This document shows, piece by piece, positions 36,622 through 44,061 of a stretch of 46,434 bases of DNA. A program made the translations under genes and the position numbers. The stretch is from contig CAIRGA010000146.1 of the NCBI GenBank assembly GCA_903877935.1, positions 1 to 46,434 of the forward strand, written 5' to 3'. This stretch comes from an uncultured Hyphomicrobiales bacterium. GTDB taxonomy: Bacteria > Pseudomonadota > Alphaproteobacteria > Rhizobiales > Beijerinckiaceae. The notes beneath the pieces were generated by a model. That model was not told the DNA's origin, searched no databases, and was given only the letters and a program-made list of their open reading frames with translations. Numbering within the stretch: position 1 is the stretch's first letter; the number at the start of each line of letters is the position of its first letter.

Positions 36622-37974
36622 TCAAGCCACCGCCAAGATCACTTTCATCACCTTGTCCAACAATTCATCCATTTCATTGTCGGTCATGATCAAAGGTGGC
36701 GTTAACGCCAACGTATCCGCCGTAATACGGATCATGATACCATGATCGCGGAAGCCCTTATCCATCGCATCATAAGCGCGCTTGCCGATGCCATCCGGGT
36801 GCGGCGCAAGATCAATCGCGGCCACCAAACCGATGGTGCGAATATCGAGAACATTCGGCAAAGGTTGCAGCGTTGACATCAACGCATCCATCCACGCTTG
36901 CTCACGCTTTCTGGTCTTCTCAAATAGATCTTCTTCACGATAAAGATCGAGCGTTGCAAGGGCTGCCGCAGCGGCCAAGGGATGGCCCGAATAAGTATAG
37001 CCATGGAACAATTCGATCGCATGCTCTGGGCCCTTCATAAAGGCGTCGTGCACGGTCTTGCTCGCAATCACGCCGCCCATCGGCACGGTGCCGGAATTCA
37101 CGGCCTTTGCGAAGCAGATAAAGTCAGGCGTTACGCCAAAGCGCTCAGCAGCGAATGCATGACCAAGACGCCCAAAGCCCGAGATCACCTCGTCAAAGAT
37201 CAACAAAATATCATGCTTGGTGCAGATTTCACGCAACCGCTTCAAATAGCCCTTGGGTGGCGGTAGCACGCCGGTTGAACCAGCCATCGGCTCGACAATA
37301 ACCGCCGCGATGGTTGAGGCATCATGCAATGTCACAATCCGCTCGAGTTCATCGGCCAAATGCGCGCCCCATTCAGGCTCGCCCTTGGTGAAGGCCTGCT
37401 CCTTGCGGTTATAGGTGTGCGGCATATGGTCAACGCCGGTCAGCAAGCCACCGAAGAATTTGCGGTTATTCACGATACCGCCGACCGAGATGCCGCCAAA
37501 ACCGACGCCATGATAGCCACGCTCGCGGCCAATCAGACGGGTTTTCGATCCCATTCCCCGGACATTCCAATAGGCAAGTGCCATTTTAAGCGCCGTATCA
37601 ACGGCTTCCGAGCCGGAATTGCAGAAAAACACGTGGTCGAGCGTCTCGGGCGCCATCGCCGCAATCCGCGACGCTAACGCAAAGGCAGTAGGGTGGCCAA
37701 AGTTAAAAGAAGGCGAGAAATCAAGATCAGCTGCCTGTTTTTGGATCGCGTGCACAATCGATTCACGGTTATGCCCAGCATTGCAGCACCATAGTCCCGC
37801 AGCGCTATCCATGATTTTCTTGCCTTCCGGCGTCAAATAATACATGTCTTTTGCCCCGGAAATCATTCTGGGGTTTTTCTTAAAGGCCCGATTTGCAGTA
37901 AAAGGTAACCACCAAGCTTCTAAATCATTCGGAACCGCGTCATGGCGGGAAGATTGATCAAATGCTAGCGACAT
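36622..37974 (-). CDS. Class III aminotransferase, omega-amino acid:pyruvate type
   Basis: PLP enzyme of 450 residues, probably beta-alanine (omega-amino acid) to pyruvate aminotransferase. The N-terminus (DLEAWWLPFTANRAFKKNPRM) and PEGKKIMDSAAGLWCCNAGHNR are typical of that subgroup. FCNSGSEAVDTALKMA binds PLP phosphate, IFDEVISGFGRLG holds the pyridine-N Asp and the Schiff-base lysine lies in CFAKAVNSGTVPMGGV. The track start is a TTG (37992); the ATG at 37974 has AGAGG 7 bases upstream. Polyamine or taurine-type amines are other possible substrates. Divergent from the winged-helix gene. Confidence 0.9.
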   Translation of the reverse strand: MSLAFDQSSRHDAVPNDLEAWWLPFTANRAFKKNPRMISGAKDMYYLTPEGKKIMDSAAGLWCCNAGHNRESIVHAIQKQAADLDFSPSFNFGHPTAFALASRIAAMAPETLDHVFFCNSGSEAVDTALKMALAYWNVRGMGSKTRLIGRERGYHGVGFGGISVGGIVNNRKFFGGLLTGVDHMPHTYNRKEQAFTKGEPEWGAHLADELERIVTLHDASTIAAVIVEPMAGSTGVLPPPKGYLKRLREICTKHDILLIFDEVISGFGRLGHAFAAERFGVTPDFICFAKAVNSGTVPMGGVIASKTVHDAFMKGPEHAIELFHGYTYSGHPLAAAAALATLDLYREEDLFEKTRKREQAWMDALMSTLQPLPNVLDIRTIGLVAAIDLAPHPDGIGKRAYDAMDKGFRDHGIMIRITADTLALTPPLIMTDNEMDELLDKVMKVILAVA

Positions 37975-38145
37975 GGTGTACCTCTTCTTCAAATTAATGT
38001 GCGTTGTGTATTTTGTAGCCTATTCGGCGCGTATCCACCCTATCAGCGCTTGCCGGGCGCGGGAAGTCCCTCGTTTACAACTCGTCGCACCCCTTCGCGC
38101 GCGGGTTTGAGGGATTCGCTGGTAAGGACCGCAGGAATACGGAGT

Positions 38146-39543
38146 ATGCACGAACTAGCGCCCGAAAAGGTGGAACAGAAGGAAGCCTTGGAGGCGCTCA
38201 ACAAAATTCTTTCGTCCGAAGAATTTACGGCCTCGCCGCAACTCGCCGCATTCTTGACATTCTCTGTGCAACGGACGCTCGACGGCCAAGGGCCTGCGCT
38301 CAAAGCCTATACCATTGCCACCGAAGTATTAAGTCGCCCCCCCAGCTTTGACCCGCAAAATGATCCGATTGTTCGGGTTGAAGCGACCCGTTTGCGCCGT
38401 GCCATTGATCGCTATTATGTCAACGATGGCGCCCGCGACACTCTGCGAATCATCATGCCGCGCGGCGGCTATTCAGTTACCTTTATCGTACCGTCCGATA
38501 ATTCCTCAGAGGCTTCCCCGCAGCGCGCCCCTAAAATAGCGCGGCGCCAGAGCCGGCTTAATTTTAAAACGCCCATCATTATCGCAGGCATTTTTATCGC
38601 GTCGACGGCGGCAGCGACCATCAGTTGGAAAAATTGGTCTACGATTTTTCCTGACACGACGAACACTGCGGCCCTCTCAACGGATAGCTCGCCCGTAACC
38701 CGTATTTCGCCCAATGCAACCAAACCGAATGCTGGTCCAAAGCCCGCGACTTGGAAGCCACGCATGGCAGCCTTTTCAATTTCGTCTGATCCCGCTGCCA
38801 ATAATCTCGTGCATGAAATCGGTGACGTACTCTCACGCTTCGATGGGATTATGGTTTTTGATGAGACAGCTTTGGCCGACCAAACATCCGAGGATTTATA
38901 TCAACTCGACGGACGTGCCAAAGCCGGCAAACCTGATCTGATCGATATCCGATTGATCCATACCGCTTCCCATCGCACCGTTTTTGTTCGAACCACGCCG
39001 TTGCCAAAGGATGAAGAATCCGTTCAGGAATTAGCGAAAAAAATAGCCGTTTTAATTGGCGGTCGCGATGGCATCGTCATTACGGATGCCATGCCCGCGC
39101 GCATGGACGAACTTAGTCAACCGATTAACCCGCGAACCTGTCTATCCGTCGTTAATGCGGCCATCAGGACACAAGAATCAGATCTCGTCGTATCTGCGCG
39201 TTCGTGCCTTGATGTCATGCTCAAACATGCAAGCAATAGCGGAATGCTTTTATCCATTTCAGCGGATTTACGACGACGAGAACAGCAAGGCGATTTGGCA
39301 AAAGCGGAAAGCGAAGCTCAATTGGCGCTTGCCCTAGACCCCCACAATGTGCGCGCGATGCATGTCTTAAGCGAACTCGTCGATACCAAAAATCCGGGGC
39401 TCGCTTTAAGGCTTGGCGATTTAGCCGTGGAGCTCAATCCATACGATCCGGTTATTGCTCATTCGCAGGCGGAACGGTTACGCGCAGCCGGCCTGACAGG
39501 ACGAGCCGATAAGCTTCAATCCGAACTCGTCGGCGCGGAATAA
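38146..39543 (+). CDS. Winged-helix/transmembrane/TPR protein, ToxR-like layout
   Basis: 465 residues from the ATG at 38146, which has AGGA 9 bases upstream; the track start adds 49 unlikely residues. The N-terminal domain (about 10-115) matches the pattern found at the start of many TolB/TPR and adenylate-cyclase-like fusion proteins: ILSSEEFTASPQLAAFLTF, LKAYTIATEVLSRPPSFDP, NDPIVRVEATRLRRAI and LRIIMPRGGYSVTF. A single membrane helix (PIIIAGIFIASTAAATISW, about 142-161) follows, and the C-terminal part has helical repeats resembling TPRs (AKAESEAQLALALDPHNVRAM, ALRLGDLAVELNPYDP). The layout suggests a membrane-tied one-component regulator, with DNA binding inferred rather than seen. No target gene is evident. 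Confidence 0.7.
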   Translation: MHELAPEKVEQKEALEALNKILSSEEFTASPQLAAFLTFSVQRTLDGQGPALKAYTIATEVLSRPPSFDPQNDPIVRVEATRLRRAIDRYYVNDGARDTLRIIMPRGGYSVTFIVPSDNSSEASPQRAPKIARRQSRLNFKTPIIIAGIFIASTAAATISWKNWSTIFPDTTNTAALSTDSSPVTRISPNATKPNAGPKPATWKPRMAAFSISSDPAANNLVHEIGDVLSRFDGIMVFDETALADQTSEDLYQLDGRAKAGKPDLIDIRLIHTASHRTVFVRTTPLPKDEESVQELAKKIAVLIGGRDGIVITDAMPARMDELSQPINPRTCLSVVNAAIRTQESDLVVSARSCLDVMLKHASNSGMLLSISADLRRREQQGDLAKAESEAQLALALDPHNVRAMHVLSELVDTKNPGLALRLGDLAVELNPYDPVIAHSQAERLRAAGLTGRADKLQSELVGAE

Positions 39544-39554
39544 TCGCTCGATCT

Positions 39555-39773
39555 TTAGGCGCCGATATGCGCCGTATAGCCGGCCTTGGTAACAGCTTGA
39601 GCGAGAATATCCGACGAAACAACCGAAACCGCCTCGACACGGCCCGATCCCAAATCAATTTCCACCACCGAGGATGGGTCCGCCTTGCGGATGACCCGCT
39701 TCACGGCTTCCACACAGCCGCCACAGGTCATACCCTCGACATTTAAGACAATTTTCTCGGGAAGATTGGACAT
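39555..39773 (-). CDS. Heavy-metal-associated (CopZ-like) metal-binding protein
   Basis: 72-residue HMA-domain protein with GMTCGGC (MxCxxC, Cys at about 17 and 20) on the first loop and the ferredoxin-like fold pattern (KIVLNVEGMTCGGCVEAVKRVIRK ... VEIDLGSGRVEAVSVVSSDILAQAVTKAGY, shown in pieces). Such proteins carry Cu(I) to P-type ATPases, though other soft metals are possible. No copper ATPase or regulator is adjacent. AAAAGG lies 7 bases before the ATG. Confidence 0.9.
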   Translation of the reverse strand: MSNLPEKIVLNVEGMTCGGCVEAVKRVIRKADPSSVVEIDLGSGRVEAVSVVSSDILAQAVTKAGYTAHIGA

Positions 39774-39806
39774 GATAAAGCCTTTTAGCCTGATATAGGA
39801 GGCATT

Positions 39807-39846
39807 TTAGTTTACGCAACGATATGTTAGTTTATCGAATCATATC
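39807..39846. repeat. 20-base tandem repeat with an internal dyad
   Basis: Two 20-base units, TTAGTTTACGCAACGATATG (39807-39826) and TTAGTTTATCGAATCATATC (39827-39846), sit in tandem in the divergent spacer. Across them ACGATATG (39819-39826) and CATATCGT (39841-39848) form a perfect 8-bp inverted repeat with a 14-base gap. Size and place suit a regulator-binding site. Confidence 0.65.
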
Positions 39847-39907
39847 GTATTTCAATCAAAATCGTTTCTTTAAAATGTCATCTTGTTCGTGATATGCAAG
39901 GCATGGA

Positions 39908-41230
39908 ATGAAATTAGACCTACCCGTTTTCGCAAGGCCGTCGGAAAATACCCTATTGGGGCTGGTCTTTGCGGCTATTTTCATTACCGGACTAGGTATT
40001 TTCTCTCTTTCGGCATCGATTATCGTATCCTCCGCGTTTCTGGCGGTGTCCTCGCTTGCTGCCTATAGCGTCGCCAAGCGGCGCAATGATCTCCATGCTG
40101 CCCAGACAGACAATCGGCCTGACGTGATCGAAACGCTTAATCGCCGTCTTGCGAGCGTCGAGGGTTCGGTGAAGGGCATTGAAAACCGCATCGCATCCAT
40201 CGACACAGCGGTCCATGCTCAAGTAACCCGTCAAATGGATCCACTCATTCAGACCGTCCAATTATTGGCTGATATTATCGGTCAACACCATCAAAATGCG
40301 CCACCGAAAGTAAATGCCGAGCCTGAGCCTGTAAGCGCCCCGTCGTTTAATCCTTTACAACAACGCCGCAGTGAAGCGCTTATTCGGGAGGGGCTTCAAT
40401 CCGGCCGGCTGATAACAACAACTCAAGATATCGTTGCTTTGCCGACCTCCCGCCCCGCCTATCGCCTGTTTCATGCCCAGATTGAAAATTCACCCGCTGC
40501 TCCCATGAGCGAGGCGGGATTGCGGGCCGAAGGGCTAGGTGTGACTATCATTCGGCTATTTGACCGTGTTCGCTTTGCACATGCGTTTGAATTAGCGGCC
40601 CAATTGGCCCTCTCGGCCGACAGTCCGCTGCTGGTCTGCCCGCTTACGCTTGAAACTTTGGATGATGGGGTTGCGGGCGCAGAAATTGCTGACTTGCTGG
40701 CTCGAAGGCCCGCTATGGCCAAACGCCTTTGTTTTTTATTGAACGAGGATACTCTTTTTCTGGATACCGGTATTGCCGGCCAGAATATGAGAAACCTTTT
40801 GCGAGCCGGTTGCCGTTTTGCCTTCGAGCTTAAAACCGATATGCGCATCGATCCGTTCATTCTCCAAAGCCGAGGTGTTTCGCTTTTATTATCGCCCGCA
40901 GCCCTCATTCTTGCCGCTCGAGATGGCAAAGTAGGGATCGATATCGATCCTATGGATCTCGTTCATTTGCTCGATCGCCATGATATTGATTTAGGCATTT
41001 CTCATATTAAATCGGATGGCGAACTTCGTGCCATCCGCGCAATGGGCATCAACCTCATTTTGCGGACGTCCGAACCCGACAATCGGCAACGAATTGTTAA
41101 ATTACGCCCAGAACCAAAAATGCCATCGCCCCGGCTAGCCCGAACAAATGAACAGGCGGGGCACCCAAATGACCCCATACGCCTCGAACCAGAACCTCTG
41201 AAGGCCAGATTACGCCGCATGTCCGCTTGA
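39908..41230 (+). CDS. TipF-like membrane protein with degenerate EAL domain
   Basis: 440 residues. Two hydrophobic helices (about 15-35 and 36-55) lead to a coiled coil (about 73-120) and a Pro-rich link, then an EAL-like domain (about 160-410). Recognisable EAL-fold stretches are QDIVALPTSRPAYRLFHAQIE, RLCFLLNEDTLF, LLRAGCRFAFELKTD and DIDLGISHIKSDGELRAIRAMGIN. The signature E-x-L and most catalytic acids are gone, as in Caulobacter TipF, a c-di-GMP receptor needed for flagellum assembly. A catalytic phosphodiesterase role is unlikely. No flagellar gene is in the window. AAGG lies 6 bases before the ATG. Confidence 0.72.
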   Translation: MKLDLPVFARPSENTLLGLVFAAIFITGLGIFSLSASIIVSSAFLAVSSLAAYSVAKRRNDLHAAQTDNRPDVIETLNRRLASVEGSVKGIENRIASIDTAVHAQVTRQMDPLIQTVQLLADIIGQHHQNAPPKVNAEPEPVSAPSFNPLQQRRSEALIREGLQSGRLITTTQDIVALPTSRPAYRLFHAQIENSPAAPMSEAGLRAEGLGVTIIRLFDRVRFAHAFELAAQLALSADSPLLVCPLTLETLDDGVAGAEIADLLARRPAMAKRLCFLLNEDTLFLDTGIAGQNMRNLLRAGCRFAFELKTDMRIDPFILQSRGVSLLLSPAALILAARDGKVGIDIDPMDLVHLLDRHDIDLGISHIKSDGELRAIRAMGINLILRTSEPDNRQRIVKLRPEPKMPSPRLARTNEQAGHPNDPIRLEPEPLKARLRRMSA

Positions 41231-41293
41231 CAGTCAGGCGTGTCCGGTCGATAGCCGCCTCTCCCTTCTTCGACCAACAGCGGCGGCCAAACC

Positions 41294-42172
41294 ATGAATG
41301 ATTCATCCCATACGCCTGTCATTTTAAGTGGAATCTCGTCGATTTCGTCGCGCTACGACGTTATTTTGTGTGATATTTGGGGTGTTTTACACAATGGCGT
41401 AAAGGCCTATGCATCCGCCAGCGAGGCTCTGACCCGGTATCGCCAACAGGGCGGAAAAGTTATTCTAGTATCGAATGCCCCACGCCCCGCACTCGACGTC
41501 GTTGGACTTCTGGATGGAATGGGTGTTGCACGCTCGGCCTATGACGGCATCGTTACTTCGGGCGATGTAACCCGCTCGATGTTGTCAACAGGCACTTGGA
41601 AACGCTATTTTTGGCTGGGCCCTCAACGCGATGGCGGTCTATTCAACGGCTTGCCTATCGAGGCAACGACCCTCAACAAAGCAGATGTGATTGTCTGCAC
41701 AGGGCTCTTTGATGATGCAACAGAAACGCCCGATGATTATCGTGATTTTATTGCTGAGGCGCGCGCGCTTCATCTGCCCTTCTTGTGTGCGAACCCGGAT
41801 ATTCTGGTCGAACGTGGTGGCGATCTGATTTATTGCGCAGGCGCAATTGCTGGCCTTTATGAATCAGCGGGCGGTGAAACGCTTTACTCCGGTAAGCCTT
41901 ATCGCCCCATTTATAAAGCCGCGCTGGAGGTGGCAGCATCCCTCTTAAAGCGCGAGCCTGACCTTACCCGGACACTCATGGTCGGCGATGCCATTCGTAC
42001 CGATGTTGCCGGCGCCAATGGCATGGGATGCGATTCCCTCTTTGTGCTGCGTGGTATTCATATGCACGAACTAGGTCTCGATAAGGGGGCATTAGACGAT
42101 GGCAGCTTCGCGGCCTTTATCGCGCGTTCGCCGTTTCAACCAACCCACGCGATCGATACGTTAAGCTGGTGA
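41294..42172 (+). CDS. HAD-superfamily class IIA hydrolase (NagD-like)
   Basis: 292-residue member of the alphaproteobacterial class IIA HAD subfamily. Motif I is unusual but typical of this group: VILCDIWGVLHNG (DxWG rather than DxDG). Motif II is VILVSNAPRP, the lysine is in SGKPYRPIYKAAL and motif IV is LMVGDAIRTDVAGANGMGCDSLFV. It should remove phosphate from a small metabolite; the substrate is unknown. It lies 63 bases after the TipF-like gene and the two may be read together. Convergent with the receiver gene, one base apart. Confidence 0.9.
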   Translation: MNDSSHTPVILSGISSISSRYDVILCDIWGVLHNGVKAYASASEALTRYRQQGGKVILVSNAPRPALDVVGLLDGMGVARSAYDGIVTSGDVTRSMLSTGTWKRYFWLGPQRDGGLFNGLPIEATTLNKADVIVCTGLFDDATETPDDYRDFIAEARALHLPFLCANPDILVERGGDLIYCAGAIAGLYESAGGETLYSGKPYRPIYKAALEVAASLLKREPDLTRTLMVGDAIRTDVAGANGMGCDSLFVLRGIHMHELGLDKGALDDGSFAAFIARSPFQPTHAIDTLSW

Positions 42173-42173
42173 G

Positions 42174-42563
42174 CTAGCGACGAAGATTCATCGATTCCAA
42201 TTTTGAGGCCAGAACCTGCGTCGAAAAAGGGGCAATGGCGTAGGCATTAACGCCTGCGTCCATCGCCTCAAAAAACTGCTTTGGCTCAGGATCTGTGGTG
42301 ACGACCATCACGGGTATCGTAGAGAGTAACGGATCTCCTCGCACCGTTCGCAATAAGTCATTGCCTCCCATCGGCTCCATGTTCCAATCCGTGATCAAAA
42401 TATCGGGCTTTGTCTCGCGTAACCGTGCCAGCGCATCAACGGGGTTTGTCATGCCCTCCATTTGGACAATGCCTATTTCACCTAGCATCCGCTTTAAAAC
42501 GGGCGTCGCCGTCTCTTTGGGATCAAGAATCAGCACCGTAAATGTAGGATCCATCCGCAACAT
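42174..42563 (-). CDS. Stand-alone response regulator receiver, degenerate
   Basis: CheY-like receiver of about 129 residues with no output domain. In the numbering of the track protein, the phospho-acceptor is D61 (ILITDWNMEPMGGNDLLR) and the conserved Thr is in MVVTTDPEP. The acidic pair near the N-terminus is reduced to D16-P17 (LILDPKE), and the near-invariant lysine before Pro-Phe is Ala113 (IAPF). Both changes usually impair phosphorylation signalling. The ATG at 42563 has GGGAG 7 bases upstream and is preferred over 42569. No kinase is adjacent. Confidence 0.85.
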   Translation of the reverse strand: MLRMDPTFTVLILDPKETATPVLKRMLGEIGIVQMEGMTNPVDALARLRETKPDILITDWNMEPMGGNDLLRTVRGDPLLSTIPVMVVTTDPEPKQFFEAMDAGVNAYAIAPFSTQVLASKLESMNLRR

Positions 42564-42750
42564 CACCATACTCCCTATCGATACGCAGGAAGCTCATATA
42601 GGCGAACAGCGGTAAACGAAGCGCCAGCCATTTCGTTCAAATACGATCCAAGCCATACCAAAGAAACATCCGCCAGGCTCTTGACCAGCGGCGTCTCAGA
42701 CGCCACCGTCCGCCGCGTTTATGATTTTACACTGCATCCGATTGGTTCCG

Positions 42751-43752
42751 ATGTCTGATTCCGCCTTGCCATCCCCCTCAAAAGCCTCCCCGCTGATCAT
42801 TTGGCGAGGAAACGACCCCTTGCCTGCTGCGCTCACGCGCCCAATTGTGGTGATCGGTAATTTTGACGGACTGCATCGTGGCCATCGGGCGGTTATCGAA
42901 GCGGGGCGCTCCCTTGCCTTGGCATCAGGTCGACCGCTAACGGTCTTGACGTTTGATCCGCACCCCAGAAGCTATTTCCGCCCCGACGAGCCCGTTTTTC
43001 GGCTGACGCCTGACCCGTTAAAGGCCGCCATTCTCGGTCATTGGGGCGTCGACGGCCTCATCATTCTCACCTTTAATCCAGAGATGGCCGCCACAACGGC
43101 CGAAGATTTCGTCGAGAAAATCCTTTTTGGTGCAATCGACGCCGCAGGCATAGCTATCGGTCATGATTTTCATTTCGGCAAAGGCCGTCAGGGCTCGCCA
43201 AGCTTCATCGCCGAGCGTGCCAAGGTAAAACGCCGCGCCTCCATCATCGTTCCGCCACTCACCGCCTTTGACGAGCCGGTCTCGTCCACCGCCATCCGCA
43301 CGGCCTTGGCCGAAGGCGACCTGCAACACGCCAATCACCTTTTGGGCTATCGTTATCTCTTTCAGGCTGACGTCCGGCATGGCGAGAAAATCGGCCGAAC
43401 GCTTGGTTTTCCAACGGCCAATCTTCGTTTACCCCCCGAAAACAGCCTCATGGAAGGCATTTACGCCGTCCGCGTCGAAGTGGATGGTCACGTGCATAAC
43501 GGGGTTGCGAGCTTCGGCCGGCGCCCGACATTCGACAATGGCGCGCCTTTGTTCGAAATCTGGCTGATGGATTTCTTAGGGGATCTTTATGGCAAAACGC
43601 TCACCGTCGAATGCGTCAAACGCCAGCGTGGCGAGCTGAAATTTGATGGCGTCGAGGCGCTCATCGAGCAGATGCACAAGGATGCGGCGGAGGCACGGGC
43701 AATTTTGGCCGCCCCTCCAGCAGAAGATGCACCGAGCCTGTTGCCGCTGTAA
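42751..43752 (+). CDS. ribF: Bifunctional riboflavin kinase/FAD synthetase
   Basis: Makes FMN from riboflavin and FAD from FMN. The N-terminal nucleotidyltransferase domain has VVIGNFDGLHRGHRAVI, TFDPHPRSYFRP, IGHDFHFGKGRQGS and VSSTAIRTALAEGD. The C-terminal kinase domain has GRTLGFPTANLRLP and GVASFGRRPTF. About 333 residues, normal for the family. The track start (42721) adds MILHCIRLVP; neither start has a clear ribosome-binding site and I favour 42751 on family length. Confidence 0.95.
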   Translation: MSDSALPSPSKASPLIIWRGNDPLPAALTRPIVVIGNFDGLHRGHRAVIEAGRSLALASGRPLTVLTFDPHPRSYFRPDEPVFRLTPDPLKAAILGHWGVDGLIILTFNPEMAATTAEDFVEKILFGAIDAAGIAIGHDFHFGKGRQGSPSFIAERAKVKRRASIIVPPLTAFDEPVSSTAIRTALAEGDLQHANHLLGYRYLFQADVRHGEKIGRTLGFPTANLRLPPENSLMEGIYAVRVEVDGHVHNGVASFGRRPTFDNGAPLFEIWLMDFLGDLYGKTLTVECVKRQRGELKFDGVEALIEQMHKDAAEARAILAAPPAEDAPSLLPL

Positions 43753-43760
43753 CAAACCTT

Positions 43761-43921
43761 CCTTCTCCCCGGGAGAAGGTGTCGCGAAACGCGGCGGATG
43801 AGGGCCTAATGCTCCCCGCGATCGCTCAAAAATAGCCAAACCCAAATTTGTACCTAGGCAATCGCCGTTAGAACCTCATCCGGTCGCGTCCCGCGACCAC
43901 CTTCTCCTTCAAGGAGAAGGG
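43761..43921. repeat. Pair of inverted REP-like palindromic elements upstream of ileS
   Basis: Element one (43761-43804, starting CCTTCTCCCCGGGAGAAGGT) and element two (43874-43921) are inverted copies of a consensus ccttctcc-ggagaagg-tg-tcgcg-acgcg-cggatgagg. Each has a short hairpin head (CCTTCTCC/GGAGAAGG) and a second stem. They face each other across about 70 bases, like a paired REP (BIME). A palindrome with the same head lies inside ileS. The rest of this 309-base spacer shows no gene. Confidence 0.8.
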
Positions 43922-44061
43922 CTCTTTCCTGAATTTTCTATCGGCCCAAGCCTGATATTCCCGTTCGTACTCCGACCTTCTACCCCATGGCATCTTACCC
44001 AAGAATGCGCTATTCGGCTGGTCTCGTTAAATTTGAAGCCGTCCTTGAGTAGCCCAACGCC

